A stretch of 64,000 nucleotides of DNA from Mucilaginibacter empetricola (GCF_024808665.1 NZ_JANUBZ010000004.1:186001-250000); one strand, 5' to 3'; shown: positions 52,589-62,398, counted from the first letter of the stretch. Notes: generated by a model not told the origin, from the letters alone. Translations and numbers: made by a program.

Positions 52589-54145
52589 TTAATTTACATT
52601 CGCCACCGGCAAATACTTAAGTAAGTGATCGTATAAAACAATATCGAGGCCGTAAACATCGGGCCTGAATTGTAGTACACCGTTTGCATCGTCCCAACAG
52701 GTAACGTAAGTAATATAAACCGGTACTTTTTTAGATAGATAAATCTCTGTTGGGTCAGGGTTATTGGTATCCATATCTTTCGATATCAGATCGAATTTTT
52801 TACCTGTACCAAATAAATTTAGGGCTAATCCTTTCGGATCACCAAGACGTACACAACCATGGCTAACCGCCCTCATCTTTTTAAAGAAAGCATATTTTGC
52901 CGGCGTATCGTGCAGGTAAACACTGCTTTGGTTATTAAACAGGAATTTTATTTTACCTAATGAATTGCTTTCGCCCGGGTTCTGTTTAAAATCATAATCG
53001 GAATTGTATTTAGTAACTTTCGACCAATCTATCTTCTCCGGGTCTTTTACCAGCTTATCATTCAGGTACACATTAATGCTTTTGTTGGCCAGGTAAAAAC
53101 GATCTTTTGCTGCTTCAACAATAATTTCTTTATTGGCTATACTTCGCGGGATGTTCCATACAGGGTTAACCTCTACACTGTGAATCAAGCTGTTTAATAA
53201 TGGTGTTTCGTGCTCATTCGGCTTATCAATTTTGCATGAATCATTATAAGCCATCAATGTATTGGCATTAACCATATTACGGCCCTGGCCCACGCAAACT
53301 TTCATGTTTAATACTGATTTCCCGCTATCAATTACATTCAACCCAAAATCCGGAATATTTACAATTACATATTTGTCCTCGCTTGGTTTATTCTTCCAGC
53401 GTAAACGCTCCAGGTTTACCAGCAATATGCGCCTGGTTTCCTCTTGCGATAGCCCTTGTGCCGCAAATCCGGCTTTGAGTGCATTTTGTAGGGCAACGTA
53501 TTGTGTATCTTTAGGTTGTATAGTATCCATATACAACTTCATGTTCTTAATATCAAAAATTTTAATCATCGATAAACTATCGGGCCGTTTGGTAGCCACA
53601 AAGTACCGCTGAAAAATAACTTTAGGGTTTATAACACCATATTGCAGGGCGTTACTATAGTTGATGATGGAGTTTGCGGCGGTAAGCTCTATGGCTGCCA
53701 TTTGCTGATAGGCCTCATTAAGGGTTCTAACACCATTTTTTGCAGTAAACCGATTAAGCATGTTCTTTAACTGCTCTGCCTGAAAAAGCTTGGCATCCAG
53801 CCCATGCTCATCGGCATTCATAAAATAACCGTCGGCAATATAAAGGTCGCCGTTAAATAAATGATTCAATACAAACTCTGGCTGGTAATTATTCTTTTCG
53901 TAATGGGCCAGTATTAAATCAGCATGTTTAATTTTCAGCTTCCGGTTAGTGAGCGTCTTTTTAAAAACTACAGCAAAACTATCAGGTTCAAAATCCTGAA
54001 AAACCTTGTTATGTGTTTTTTTAAACAACACACTGGCCATTTCTGAGCGTTTCTTTTTACAGCTATGAAGGGTAAGGACAAAGGCAGATAGCAGAAGTAT
54101 TAGTAGTGATACGGTAACTTTTTTTACCGGTGTAAGTTTAGTCAT
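52589..54145 (-). CDS. L,D-transpeptidase (YcbB-like), lipoprotein
   Basis: About 518 aa from MTKLTPVKKVTVSLLILLLS; a lipobox-like VLTLHSC gives a lipid-anchored periplasmic protein. The N-terminal half is the helical scaffold and peptidoglycan-binding-like region (FNGDLYIADGYFMNADEHGL). The C-terminal YkuD domain (about 255-440) has the catalytic signature MRAVSHGCVRLGDP (His and Cys). It forms meso-Dap cross-links in peptidoglycan. It is unrelated in layout to the YkuD_2 protein at 50946, so two kinds of L,D-transpeptidase lie close together. Confidence 0.92.
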   Translation of the reverse strand: MTKLTPVKKVTVSLLILLLSAFVLTLHSCKKKRSEMASVLFKKTHNKVFQDFEPDSFAVVFKKTLTNRKLKIKHADLILAHYEKNNYQPEFVLNHLFNGDLYIADGYFMNADEHGLDAKLFQAEQLKNMLNRFTAKNGVRTLNEAYQQMAAIELTAANSIINYSNALQYGVINPKVIFQRYFVATKRPDSLSMIKIFDIKNMKLYMDTIQPKDTQYVALQNALKAGFAAQGLSQEETRRILLVNLERLRWKNKPSEDKYVIVNIPDFGLNVIDSGKSVLNMKVCVGQGRNMVNANTLMAYNDSCKIDKPNEHETPLLNSLIHSVEVNPVWNIPRSIANKEIIVEAAKDRFYLANKSINVYLNDKLVKDPEKIDWSKVTKYNSDYDFKQNPGESNSLGKIKFLFNNQSSVYLHDTPAKYAFFKKMRAVSHGCVRLGDPKGLALNLFGTGKKFDLISKDMDTNNPDPTEIYLSKKVPVYITYVTCWDDANGVLQFRPDVYGLDIVLYDHLLKYLPVANVN

Positions 54146-54276
54146 AGTAGTTAATCGGATTAAAGATAACAATTATTGGCAAATTAAATACTACAAGTTG
54201 ATGTAAGATTTTCGTTAAATTTGGAACAAGTCCAGATGTGTTGTAAAGCGTTTTATTGTATTTTAAAGCTAATAGT

Positions 54277-55296
54277 ATGCCAGTAAAAAGATTTCTTTTA
54301 TTTTTTTTGATAATAATTTTTAGCCTTGCTGCAAGCGCGCAAAATTACGCTCCGGTGAACCCAAATGCCAGCGCCGAAGTAAAAAAAGTTTTACAGCTTT
54401 TGTATGATATAAAAGGAAAAAACATTCTATCGGGGCAGCAAAATTACAATAGCGATTTAAATACCTTTTCGGATAGTGCTAAACAAATAACCGGCAAATA
54501 CCCGGCAGTATGGGGCAGCGATTTCATTAATTGGGGCGATAAGGACTTGGGTCCGCAGATTGTTGCCGAGGCCACAAAAAAATGGCAAGAGGGATACCTG
54601 GTTACCCTGATGTGGCATGAGGGAAAGCCTACCGATAACCCACCCTATGAGTTTTCAAAAAATGTAATCGCCAAAATGAGCGATGCCGATTGGAACCAGT
54701 TAGTAACACCCGGAACTGATCTGAATAAAAAATGGCTGGCCCAGATAGATATTATTGCCGGCTATTTAAAACAGTTGCAGGAGGCAAGAGTACCCGTTTT
54801 GTGGCGCCCATACCACGAAATGAATGGTGTTTGGTTTTGGTGGGGGAATAAAAAGGGCGAAAATGGTATTGTTAAGCTTTGGAAAATGATGTACGACCGG
54901 TTTACTAACTACCACCACCTTAACAACCTGATTTGGGTTTGGGGAGCTAATGGTCTGCGCGATATTCCGTTTGATGAAGCTTATGCCTATCAGGACTATT
55001 ATCCCGGTGCAAAATATGTGGATGTTTTGGGTGCCGATGTGTACCATTTTGACTATGAGCAAAGCGATTACGAATCATTATTAAAAGTGGCCAATGGCAA
55101 GCCTATCGCCCTTACCGAAACCGGCGAATTACCTAAACCCGAAATATTAAAAGTGCAGCCCCAATGGGTTTGGTTTATGGTGTGGACAAGCTGGCTATGG
55201 ACCGATAACACACACGACAGGGTAAAACAAGTTTACAATTTGCCCCAAACCCTTAATCACGACGAACTGAAGGGTAAGCTGGATGCAGTTAAATGA
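54277..55296 (+). CDS. GH26 glycoside hydrolase (beta-mannanase-like)
   Basis: About 339 aa from MPVKRFLLFFLIIIFSLAAS, a signal peptide. GH26 (clan GH-A) catalytic signatures: acid/base glutamate in LWRPYHEMNGVWFWWG and nucleophile glutamate in IALTETGELPKP. Other family traits: ILSGQQNYNSD and VTLMWHEGKPTD. Exported endo-mannanase-like or related beta-glycan hydrolase. Single-domain, complete length, with no carbohydrate-binding domain. Confidence 0.93.
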   Translation: MPVKRFLLFFLIIIFSLAASAQNYAPVNPNASAEVKKVLQLLYDIKGKNILSGQQNYNSDLNTFSDSAKQITGKYPAVWGSDFINWGDKDLGPQIVAEATKKWQEGYLVTLMWHEGKPTDNPPYEFSKNVIAKMSDADWNQLVTPGTDLNKKWLAQIDIIAGYLKQLQEARVPVLWRPYHEMNGVWFWWGNKKGENGIVKLWKMMYDRFTNYHHLNNLIWVWGANGLRDIPFDEAYAYQDYYPGAKYVDVLGADVYHFDYEQSDYESLLKVANGKPIALTETGELPKPEILKVQPQWVWFMVWTSWLWTDNTHDRVKQVYNLPQTLNHDELKGKLDAVK

Positions 55297-55354
55297 TTTC
55301 GGAAGTCGGAATGTCGATTGCGGAATTAAGAAATAATCGGTTTTTTCAGAAAAT

Positions 55355-55858
55355 ATGAATAATAAACCCGAAGTGTGGCTCCGTGGCCCGTTGGATAATA
55401 TGCCTGCTTTATTGCAACCTGTGGCACATGCGTTATTGCAGGCCCGCGAAGAGATCAATGAGTTGATGTTAAATTATCCGGATGAATTGTTATGGGAAAA
55501 GGTTGCCGGCGTGGCATCGCCGGGTTTTCATTTACAGCATTTGGCAGGGGTTATTAACCGACTTTTTACTTATGCTCGCGGCGAACAACTTAGTAAACAA
55601 CAACTGGATGCATTAGCTGCTGAAAGTAAACTGGCTAGCCATAGTACCCGTATTTTGCTCGAACAATTTAATAAGCAGATTGATGATGCGCTTACGCAAT
55701 TAAGCGGGGCAGGTGCAGAAACATTAACGGAATACCGGGTAGTGGGGAGGGATAAGCTGCCTTCAACCGTTATGGGGCTTTATGTACATGCTGCCGAGCA
55801 TACCACGAGGCATGCCGGGCAGCTGTTAGTTACTGTAAAAGTATTGCTTAATACTTAG
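55355..55858 (+). CDS. DinB family protein
   Basis: 167 aa, four-helix bundle of the DinB/YfiT kind. Metal-type histidines: FHLQHLAGVINRLF (H-x-x-H), and the C-terminal YVHAAEHTTRHAGQLLVT. The family carries thiol-transfer or metal-binding roles; some members are induced by DNA damage. Cytosolic. Convergent with the methyltransferase gene, with one base between them. Confidence 0.9.
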   Translation: MNNKPEVWLRGPLDNMPALLQPVAHALLQAREEINELMLNYPDELLWEKVAGVASPGFHLQHLAGVINRLFTYARGEQLSKQQLDALAAESKLASHSTRILLEQFNKQIDDALTQLSGAGAETLTEYRVVGRDKLPSTVMGLYVHAAEHTTRHAGQLLVTVKVLLNT

Positions 55859-55859
55859 T

Positions 55860-56597
55860 TTATGAATTGCTTTTAATCAGCTTGCTTTTAGCAACTGATC
55901 GCATAATATCAAACATGGCGCTCATGGTGGCTATAATTTCACGGCCATAGCTTCTTTTTATGAGTAGTTTGTCGCAAATGCTTTCGTCCCAGGGCTTAAT
56001 AAAATGGTTTAAATAATATTCGTCCTGTGGATTTACCAGTATTTCAATTTCATCTTCCCACTCGTAGTTTACGGTGATGATAGAGGCATGTGTGCGCTCT
56101 AGAATTTTAAAACCTATTGATGTTTTCGGCAAATAGTATAAAAATACCTCGCCAAAATCCATCCAGGGTTTAAAGCCCAAAACTTCTTTATCATACAAAA
56201 CCAGCTTATTATCAATATCCTGTATCAGCCACCTGTGCGATTCTTTGGGGGCAATGTATTCGCCTAAAAGCGATGGCGTTTCCATATAGCCGCGTTTGGC
56301 TACGCGAGCTTGTTCTTTAACAAACTGAATTGGGTTGTCAACATGCTCCAGTACGTGCCTGCAAATTACATAGTCAAATTCCTGGTCTTTAAATGGCAGG
56401 TGTTCGCCATCGGCTTGTAAGAATTTTTGATTTTTTAATACTTTTAAGTCGCCCGAGCGGTGGGTGTTATCTTCAACATATTTATCTACAACAACATGAG
56501 CTCTTTTATCCGGGTGATTGCCGCCGCCTACTTCCAAAACATTATACCTCTTTTTAATCAGGAGGTCATCCATTGTTTTAGGGGTTCTTATCTTCAT
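55860..56597 (-). CDS. Class I SAM-dependent methyltransferase
   Basis: 245 aa. SAM-binding motif I in YNVLEVGGGNHPDKRAHVVV, then DGEHLPFKDQEFDYVICRHV, followed by LEHVDNPIQFVKEQARVAKR, the standard Rossmann-fold order of methyltransferase type 11. The C-terminal 100 residues (IITVNYEWEDEIEILV) may determine substrate, which is not recognisable. Cytosolic; likely modifies a surface polysaccharide precursor or small molecule, by analogy only. Confidence 0.88.
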   Translation of the reverse strand: MKIRTPKTMDDLLIKKRYNVLEVGGGNHPDKRAHVVVDKYVEDNTHRSGDLKVLKNQKFLQADGEHLPFKDQEFDYVICRHVLEHVDNPIQFVKEQARVAKRGYMETPSLLGEYIAPKESHRWLIQDIDNKLVLYDKEVLGFKPWMDFGEVFLYYLPKTSIGFKILERTHASIITVNYEWEDEIEILVNPQDEYYLNHFIKPWDESICDKLLIKRSYGREIIATMSAMFDIMRSVAKSKLIKSNS

Positions 56598-56756
56598 ATA
56601 TTGGGGTTTCTAAATTTTAATTAAGGGGTGTTTAAATATTTAGAACTTAAAGTTTTTCCATATTAATATTCACGCTTTAGCGGTTTTATACGCTATATTT
56701 AAAACATAAGATACAGTAAACATAACTGTATTGTAAATTTTGAGCAAAGTAACAAA

Positions 56757-57215
56757 TTGAGCAAAGAAAACCTCGCCGATCTGATTAAATTTTTGCTACC
56801 TTTTCCGGATAAGGTAAAAGCCGCTGCATTGGGGCTGCGCGAATTTATTTGGGACCTTTATCCGGAGACTAACGAACTTATTTACGATAATTACAATGCC
56901 CTGGCGCTGGGCTGGTCGTTAACAGATAAGGCTGGTGATGCTTTTTGTGGAATAGCCATTTATAGTGGTCACATAAACTTTGGTTTTAACAGGGGGACAG
57001 AAATTGATGATCCGGATAAAATACTAATTGGCGATGGCAGTTTATATCGCTACATCAGGGTAACAGACAAAACTGATTTCCCCGAAGAGTATATGCGCCA
57101 GTTAATGCAATCGGCTCATGAAAACGCAGTATCGAGGTTGAAGCCCGCAAAAAAACTAATTAAGGGACAGACTATTGTAAAAATGACATCCCCCAAAAAA
57201 CGGCGACCTGAATAA
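56757..57215 (+). CDS. DUF1801 domain protein
   Basis: 152 aa, starts with TTG at 56757 because no upstream ATG fits. Contains the DUF1801 signature: PDKVKAAALGLREFIWDLYP, LIYDNYNALALGWSLTD, CGIAIYSGHINFGFNRGTE, and IRVTDKTDFPEEYMRQLM. A lysine-rich tail (KPAKKLIKGQTIVKMTSPKK) ends the protein. The domain is of unknown function, with a small alpha/beta fold related to YdhG-like proteins. Separate transcription unit from the neighbour by 19 bp, so it could be co-transcribed with 57235. Confidence 0.85.
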   Translation: MSKENLADLIKFLLPFPDKVKAAALGLREFIWDLYPETNELIYDNYNALALGWSLTDKAGDAFCGIAIYSGHINFGFNRGTEIDDPDKILIGDGSLYRYIRVTDKTDFPEEYMRQLMQSAHENAVSRLKPAKKLIKGQTIVKMTSPKKRRPE

Positions 57216-57234
57216 ATAACAATATATTTATACG

Positions 57235-58167
57235 ATGAAAAAATTGCTGTTCCTATCGGTTTTATTCTGCTGCCCGGTATGGTTAATGGCTCAAATCAAT
57301 TTAGATATAAAGAATAAGAAAATGGCTTTTTTTAAAGCTATTGAAAATCAAAATAAAAGCAAGCTTTTAAAAAACAAAGGTCTCTATATAAACCCTTTCG
57401 ATGTTAATCAACCTGTAATTTATCGGCGAAAACAACCAAACCTGCCCGATTTACTGATTTACTATTACACCTTTAAAAAAGATTCAACAATTGATTATAT
57501 TTTGTACGAGTGGCAGGATACCAGTACGGCTGTGATGGCAAAGGAGCAAATGAGATACTATTTTAATAAGTATAATGAATTAGTTGCCCAGATTACTGCC
57601 AAATATGGAAAAAGCCAAACTGACGGTAACCTGAAGGATAGTTCGTTAATTGAGAAAGACTATTTACGGCAGGCCGATTGGTGGACAAATGACGCCGCTT
57701 ATGTAGAAGCTTATGTTGTATTGTCAAACAAGCACTCGGTTATGCGTAATATTAGGGTATTGCCAACGCATACCATAAGAGTATTTGTAAGAACGCCATC
57801 CATCGAACGTGGCCCGCAGGCTCTATCGAGAGATAAAACACAACAACTTGATGATAAGGTTCAATTATTTTTAAAGGGCCTTTTTATGGGCGATTTTGAT
57901 GATTCCAGAAAATTTATAGCCCCAAAAGTTGCCGCCCGCGTTAACGATGAGCAATTTGATAAGTTAAAAGAAGCAATTCAAAGCGAGACGTGGCAGCTGG
58001 ATCCAAACGGCAAACAGGTGGCTGTATCAGGTAGATTTTATACCAGCTTGAGATACGTGAGACGTACCGACACTGCCAAACAGGCATTGGATATACTCAA
58101 CATACTGTTTGATGACGACGATAAGATTATAGCTGTGCAGCCGTTTAAAAAAACGGGCATCCAATAA
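57235..58167 (+). CDS. Exported protein of unknown function
   Basis: 310 aa with signal peptide (LLFLSVLFCCPVWLMAQ). The remaining sequence is basic and has no recognised domain: KAIENQNKSKLLKNKGLYIN, DYILYEWQDTSTAVMAKEQM, and a two-part organisation with break near 185 (ERGPQALSRDKTQQLD). Could be a periplasmic or outer-membrane-associated accessory protein. It lies 26 bp upstream of the acyl-CoA carboxylase beta gene in the same direction. Confidence 0.75.
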   Translation: MKKLLFLSVLFCCPVWLMAQINLDIKNKKMAFFKAIENQNKSKLLKNKGLYINPFDVNQPVIYRRKQPNLPDLLIYYYTFKKDSTIDYILYEWQDTSTAVMAKEQMRYYFNKYNELVAQITAKYGKSQTDGNLKDSSLIEKDYLRQADWWTNDAAYVEAYVVLSNKHSVMRNIRVLPTHTIRVFVRTPSIERGPQALSRDKTQQLDDKVQLFLKGLFMGDFDDSRKFIAPKVAARVNDEQFDKLKEAIQSETWQLDPNGKQVAVSGRFYTSLRYVRRTDTAKQALDILNILFDDDDKIIAVQPFKKTGIQ

Positions 58168-58193
58168 TTAAAAACCTACCTACTAAAACTCCT

Positions 58194-59822
58194 ATGGACA
58201 TCGACTTTAATAAAAACGAGGATATCAACAAGCAGCTTGTTTACGAGCTAAAAACCAAACTTAAAAAAGTATATGCCGGCGGTGGCGAAAAGGCAGCTGC
58301 TAAACAAAAGGAAAAAGGCAAAATGCTGGCCCGCGAGCGTGTTGCTTATTTGTTAGATAAAGATAAACCCTGGCTGGAAGTCGGCGCCTTTGCCGGCGAA
58401 GACATGTACACTGAGCATGGCGGTTGTCCGTCTGGTGGGGTAGTGTGTGGCATCGGTTATGTATCTGGCCGACAATGTGTGGTAGTGGCAAATGATGCCA
58501 CTGTGAAGGCGGGTGCATGGTTCCCCATCACCGCTAAAAAGAACCTGCGGGCACAGGAAATATCCATGGAAAACCGGCTGCCTATCATCTACCTGGTTGA
58601 TTCCGCTGGTGTTTATTTGCCTTTGCAGGATGAGATTTTTCCGGATAAAGAACATTTTGGTCGCATCTTTCGCAATAATGCCATTATGAGCAGTATGGGG
58701 ATTGTTCAAATCTCAGCCATTATGGGATCGTGCGTTGCGGGTGGTGCTTATTTACCTATTATGAGTGACGAGGCCATGATTGTTGAAGGTACAGGTTCTG
58801 TTTTCCTGGCGGGATCATATTTGGTTAAATCGGCCATAGGCGAAGATGTAGATAATGAAACCCTGGGCGGTGCTACTACTCAATGCGAAATTTCGGGTGT
58901 AACGGATTATAAACACCCTAATGACCAGGCTTGTCTTGATTCTATCCGGAATATTATGAGCATGATCGGCGATTTTCCCAAGGCTGGGTTCGACAGAATC
59001 AAAGCATCGACCCCTAAACTAAACGAAAAGGATATTTACGGCCTGCTGCCTGATAACCGCGAAAAGGCCTATGATATGATGGATATTGTTTTGCGCCTGC
59101 TGGATAACTCCGAATTTGAGGAATATAAGGCCGGCTACGGCCAATCTATCATCTGCGGTCTCGGTCGTATTGATGGCTGGGCCGTGGGCGTTGTTGCCAA
59201 TGAGCGTAAGGTAATCAAATCAAAAAAAGGGGAGATGCAATTTGGCGGGGTGATTTATTCCGACTCGGCCGATAAAGCTACCCGGTTTATTATGAACTGT
59301 AACCAAAAGAAAATTCCGCTGGTGTTTTTGCAGGATGTTACCGGTTTTATGGTGGGTAGCAGGGCCGAGCATGGGGGCATTATTAAGGACGGCGCCAAAA
59401 TGGTAAATGCCGTTGCCAATTCTGTAGTGCCTAAGTTTACTATTGTTGTCGGTAACTCATATGGGGCGGGCAACTATGCTATGTGCGGCAAAGCATATGA
59501 TCCAAGGTTAATTTATGCCTGGTCGTCGGCCAAAATTGCGGTAATGGGGGGCGCATCAGCCGCCAAAACCCTGGTGCAAATACAGGCCGCCGGACTAAAA
59601 GCCAAAGGTCAGGATGTTGATGCTCAAAAAGAAGCCGAACTGTTAAAACAAACCACCGACCGCTACAATGCACAAACCACCCCATATTATGCCTCAGCCA
59701 GGCTTTGGGTTGATGGTATTATTGACCCGCTGGAAACCCGCAAAGTAATCTCCATGGGCATAGAAGCCGCCAACCATGCACCCATTGAAAAAGCTTTCAA
59801 TGTGGGGATAATACAGACTTAG
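58194..59822 (+). CDS. Acyl-CoA carboxylase beta subunit, methylcrotonyl-CoA type
   Basis: 542 aa carboxyltransferase with two crotonase-like halves (about 25-260 and 290-540). Signature segments: KMLARERVAYLLDKDKPWLE, MYTEHGGCPSGGVVCGIGYV, MGIVQISAIMGSCVAGGAYL, and ETLGGATTQCEISGVTDY; second half VFLQDVTGFMVGSRAEHGGI and NSYGAGNYAMCG. Matches methylcrotonyl-CoA or similar carboxylase beta chains in leucine/isovalerate breakdown. The alpha (biotin-carrying) subunit is not in the window. Complete. Confidence 0.93.
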   Translation: MDIDFNKNEDINKQLVYELKTKLKKVYAGGGEKAAAKQKEKGKMLARERVAYLLDKDKPWLEVGAFAGEDMYTEHGGCPSGGVVCGIGYVSGRQCVVVANDATVKAGAWFPITAKKNLRAQEISMENRLPIIYLVDSAGVYLPLQDEIFPDKEHFGRIFRNNAIMSSMGIVQISAIMGSCVAGGAYLPIMSDEAMIVEGTGSVFLAGSYLVKSAIGEDVDNETLGGATTQCEISGVTDYKHPNDQACLDSIRNIMSMIGDFPKAGFDRIKASTPKLNEKDIYGLLPDNREKAYDMMDIVLRLLDNSEFEEYKAGYGQSIICGLGRIDGWAVGVVANERKVIKSKKGEMQFGGVIYSDSADKATRFIMNCNQKKIPLVFLQDVTGFMVGSRAEHGGIIKDGAKMVNAVANSVVPKFTIVVGNSYGAGNYAMCGKAYDPRLIYAWSSAKIAVMGGASAAKTLVQIQAAGLKAKGQDVDAQKEAELLKQTTDRYNAQTTPYYASARLWVDGIIDPLETRKVISMGIEAANHAPIEKAFNVGIIQT

Positions 59823-59823
59823 T

Positions 59824-59920
59824 TTAGTGATTAGAGGTTGGTGAAAAGAGATTAGAGGTTAGAGAATGGAGATTAGAGGTTGGAGATTAGTGAGTGGTGG
59901 TTGGAGAACAGAGGTTAATC
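59824..59920. repeat. Degenerate GATTAGAGGTT minisatellite
   Basis: GATTAGAGGTT and GGAGATTAG variants recur about eight times. Related motifs appear at 61757-61800 and 63388-63420, always just downstream of genes. Dispersed simple repeat of unknown role. Confidence 0.55.
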
Positions 59921-60026
59921 CCAACACGTCATGCCGAATTTATTTCGGCACCCTATAGGATATTTACGCCTGCATTGTATGCGTATTTAACGAACTTTCG
60001 TCTTATATTTATTCCAAAATCTTATC

Positions 60027-60464
60027 ATGACAAATGAAATTATAGATCTTCTCATCTTTATTCTGATTGGAATTGTACTGATTATTTGGGGCAATTTTAA
60101 GTTTACAGAATATGAACGTCTTATTCAATCAGGAATTAAAACAGAAGGTATAGTCTTTAGTATTGAAAGTGAATATACAACACCTACAGACGGCGTTGCT
60201 AATTATTATCCCGTTATTAGATTTACTACCCAGGAAAAGGAATGGATAACAGAACGTTATGGTCTTAGCAGCCGTCCTTGTCCGTATAAAGTAGGGGAAA
60301 GTGTCAAAATTATATACGATCCGAATGATAACAAGAAATTTATTATCGATAATGGAAATGCCAAGCTGCTGGGCCCAATGATAATGATACTGGGAGTGCT
60401 TTTTATAATAGGTGCTATTGTTCAATATTTACATCCGTTTGTAAATCAGTCGTTCAAGTTTTAA
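60027..60464 (+). CDS. DUF3592 membrane protein
   Basis: 145 aa. N-terminal hydrophobic helix (LLIFILIGIVLIIWGNF), a cytosolic or periplasmic beta segment (IVFSIESEYTTPTDGV, YPVIRFTTQEKEW), and a C-terminal helix (LGPMIMILGVLFIIGAIVQY). The order (TM-beta-TM) and the YPVIRFTT / KVGESVKIIYDPNDNKKF phrases fit DUF3592. Role unknown. Standalone gene. Confidence 0.85.
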   Translation: MTNEIIDLLIFILIGIVLIIWGNFKFTEYERLIQSGIKTEGIVFSIESEYTTPTDGVANYYPVIRFTTQEKEWITERYGLSSRPCPYKVGESVKIIYDPNDNKKFIIDNGNAKLLGPMIMILGVLFIIGAIVQYLHPFVNQSFKF

Positions 60465-60573
60465 GTAATGGCTCTGCTCATGTTGGTGTTGTCACCAACG
60501 TGTATGGTAAATGCTTTTGAATACACAGGCTTTGGCAGTATATTGTATTGTCGAAATTTCCTATCTTCCATCC

Positions 60574-61755
60574 ATGAAAAAACTGCTACTGCTACTCCCG
60601 CTGCTACTTACTATAAAAGCCATTGCCCAAACTCCTGGTGAAATTCATCAACGCGCCATTTTGGTTGATACCCATAACGATGTACTATCAAACGAAGTGA
60701 TAGAAGGCTTTGATATCGGTAAACTGCAACCCAAAGATGTAAGTAATTTCGATTTGGTGCGTGCCAAACAAGGCGGATTGGATGCGCAGGTTTTTTCTAT
60801 CTGGTGCGGGCCCCAATATGGCAAAGGCACCGCTTTTAAGTTTGCAAATCGCGAAATTGATTCCCTTTACGCACTCATTGCCCGCTATCCTGATAAGATT
60901 ACCTTAGTTCGTAATGCAGCAGAACTGCAAAAGGCAGTAAAAGAAAAGAAAATGGCGGCGCTGATAGGAGTAGAGGGTGGCCACATGATTGAAGACCGTA
61001 TAGATTATCTGGACAGCCTGGCCAAACGTGGCATGTGCTATCTAACCCTTACCTGGAACAACAGCACGTCATGGGCAACTTCGGCAGCAGATGAAACCAC
61101 CCGTCGCGATAGCTTAAAACATATTGGCCTTACCGATTATGGCAAGCAAATAGTACGCCGTATGAACGAGCTGGGTGTAATGATTGATCTTTCGCACCCC
61201 GGCGAGCAAACATTTTATGATGTGCTGGCTACCACTACCAAGCCCGTAATAGCTTCACACAGCTGTGCCTATAGCATTGACCCTTTCCGCCGTAATTTAA
61301 AGGATGATCAGTTAAAGGCACTTGCCAAAAACGGGGGAGTGGTATTTGTAAACTTTTTCAGCGGCTTTGTTGATAGTAGTTTCTTCAAAAAATATGATCA
61401 CTTTTTAGCTGTCCACAAAACCGAGCTGGACTCGCTTACCAAAATTTACAATGACGAAGATTTGGCTGCCGACAGGCTCTGTAATATTTACAAATCAGAG
61501 GCAGATCTCATGCGCCCACCATTAAGCCTGCTGATTAAACATATCGATTATATTGCCAAACTGATCGGTGTTGACCACGTAGGCATCGGCTCTGACTTTG
61601 ACGGCGCTCCATCATATCCTTTAGGAATGGATGATGTAACCGATTATCCCAAAATAACCGCTGAACTTTTAAAATTAGGCTATACCGAAAAGGATATTGA
61701 TAAAATACTGAGCGGTAACTTTTTAAGGGTGCTGAAAGCGAATACGGGGAAGTGA
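60574..61755 (+). CDS. Membrane dipeptidase (peptidase M19), exported
   Basis: 393 aa from MKKLLLLLPLLLTIKAIAQT, a signal peptide; the upstream frame to 60511 is not convincing. Zinc dipeptidase motifs in order: AILVDTHNDVLS (H-x-D), ALIGVEGGHMIEDRIDYLD (Glu ligand), VIASHSCAYSIDPFRRNLKD (His ligands), and VGIGSDFDGAPSYP (Asp). All ligands of the binuclear zinc site are present. Periplasmic hydrolysis of dipeptides, renal-dipeptidase type. Single gene. Confidence 0.93.
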   Translation: MKKLLLLLPLLLTIKAIAQTPGEIHQRAILVDTHNDVLSNEVIEGFDIGKLQPKDVSNFDLVRAKQGGLDAQVFSIWCGPQYGKGTAFKFANREIDSLYALIARYPDKITLVRNAAELQKAVKEKKMAALIGVEGGHMIEDRIDYLDSLAKRGMCYLTLTWNNSTSWATSAADETTRRDSLKHIGLTDYGKQIVRRMNELGVMIDLSHPGEQTFYDVLATTTKPVIASHSCAYSIDPFRRNLKDDQLKALAKNGGVVFVNFFSGFVDSSFFKKYDHFLAVHKTELDSLTKIYNDEDLAADRLCNIYKSEADLMRPPLSLLIKHIDYIAKLIGVDHVGIGSDFDGAPSYPLGMDDVTDYPKITAELLKLGYTEKDIDKILSGNFLRVLKANTGK

Positions 61756-61815
61756 TGGTTTATTGGAGGTTAGAGATTAATTATTGAAGATTAGGTATTT
61801 AAGGGGTCAAAAGAG

Positions 61816-62331
61816 GGGTGTCATGCTGAGGCACTCGAAGCATGTGCGCAAAGGCCTCGCCGCCTACTTTTTGTACACCCCAGAGTGCAATAATAATTTT
61901 TAAAGACACAGTTCAATGAAACAATATTTTGTATACATATTGTATTGCAAGGATAATTCTTACTATACAGGCGTAACCAATGATATTGATAGGAGAATGT
62001 ATGAACATGAAAATGGCTTAGACCCTAAATCTTATACTTTTACAAGAAGACCCTTGAAATTAACTTTTTGTGAGCCTTTTAATGATGTTAACCAAGCCAT
62101 TGCTTTCGAAAAGCAGGTTAAAGGATGGAGTCGAAAGAAAAAAGAGGCAATAATAAATAATAACTGGCATCTGCTTCCTGAATTATCTCTAAGAAAAAAT
62201 GATGCTAAATAAAGGGATGTCACCCGGAGGCAATCGAAGGGTGCGCGTGAGGAATACGCCAATGCATTAGCGCGAATGCAGCACGTATATGGCCTTTGCG
62301 CGCATGTTTCGAGTGCCTCAACATGACACCC
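61816..62331. repeat. 41-bp inverted repeats flanking the GIY-YIG gene
   Basis: GGGTGTCATGCTGAGGCACT to AAGGCC at 61816-61856 and its reverse complement at 62291-62331 match at 38 of 41 positions. A third, less perfect direct copy starts near 62214 (GGATGTCACCCGGAGGCAAT), so the right side also holds a hairpin-forming pair. Only the GIY-YIG gene lies between the arms. No target-site duplication was recognised by eye. Confidence 0.8.
61916..62212 (+). CDS. GIY-YIG nuclease-like small protein
   Basis: 98 aa single-domain GIY-YIG fold (UPF0213/YhbQ-like): YFVYILYCKDNSYYTGVTND with the Y-x(10-11)-Y-x-G catalytic core, RRMYEHENG with Arg, and AIAFEKQVKGWSRKKKEAII with the catalytic Glu and a basic helix. 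All expected residues are present, so it may cut DNA. The gene is framed by 41-bp inverted repeats, an arrangement suggesting a REP-associated or homing-type cassette. Strand agrees with neighbours, no operon link. Confidence 0.88.
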   Translation: MKQYFVYILYCKDNSYYTGVTNDIDRRMYEHENGLDPKSYTFTRRPLKLTFCEPFNDVNQAIAFEKQVKGWSRKKKEAIINNNWHLLPELSLRKNDAK

Positions 62332-62398
62332 TCCTTGTCGCTTGGTTTACCCTGACATAACTTTACCACCAATTGACCAATAATCACAGCCATTTTGT

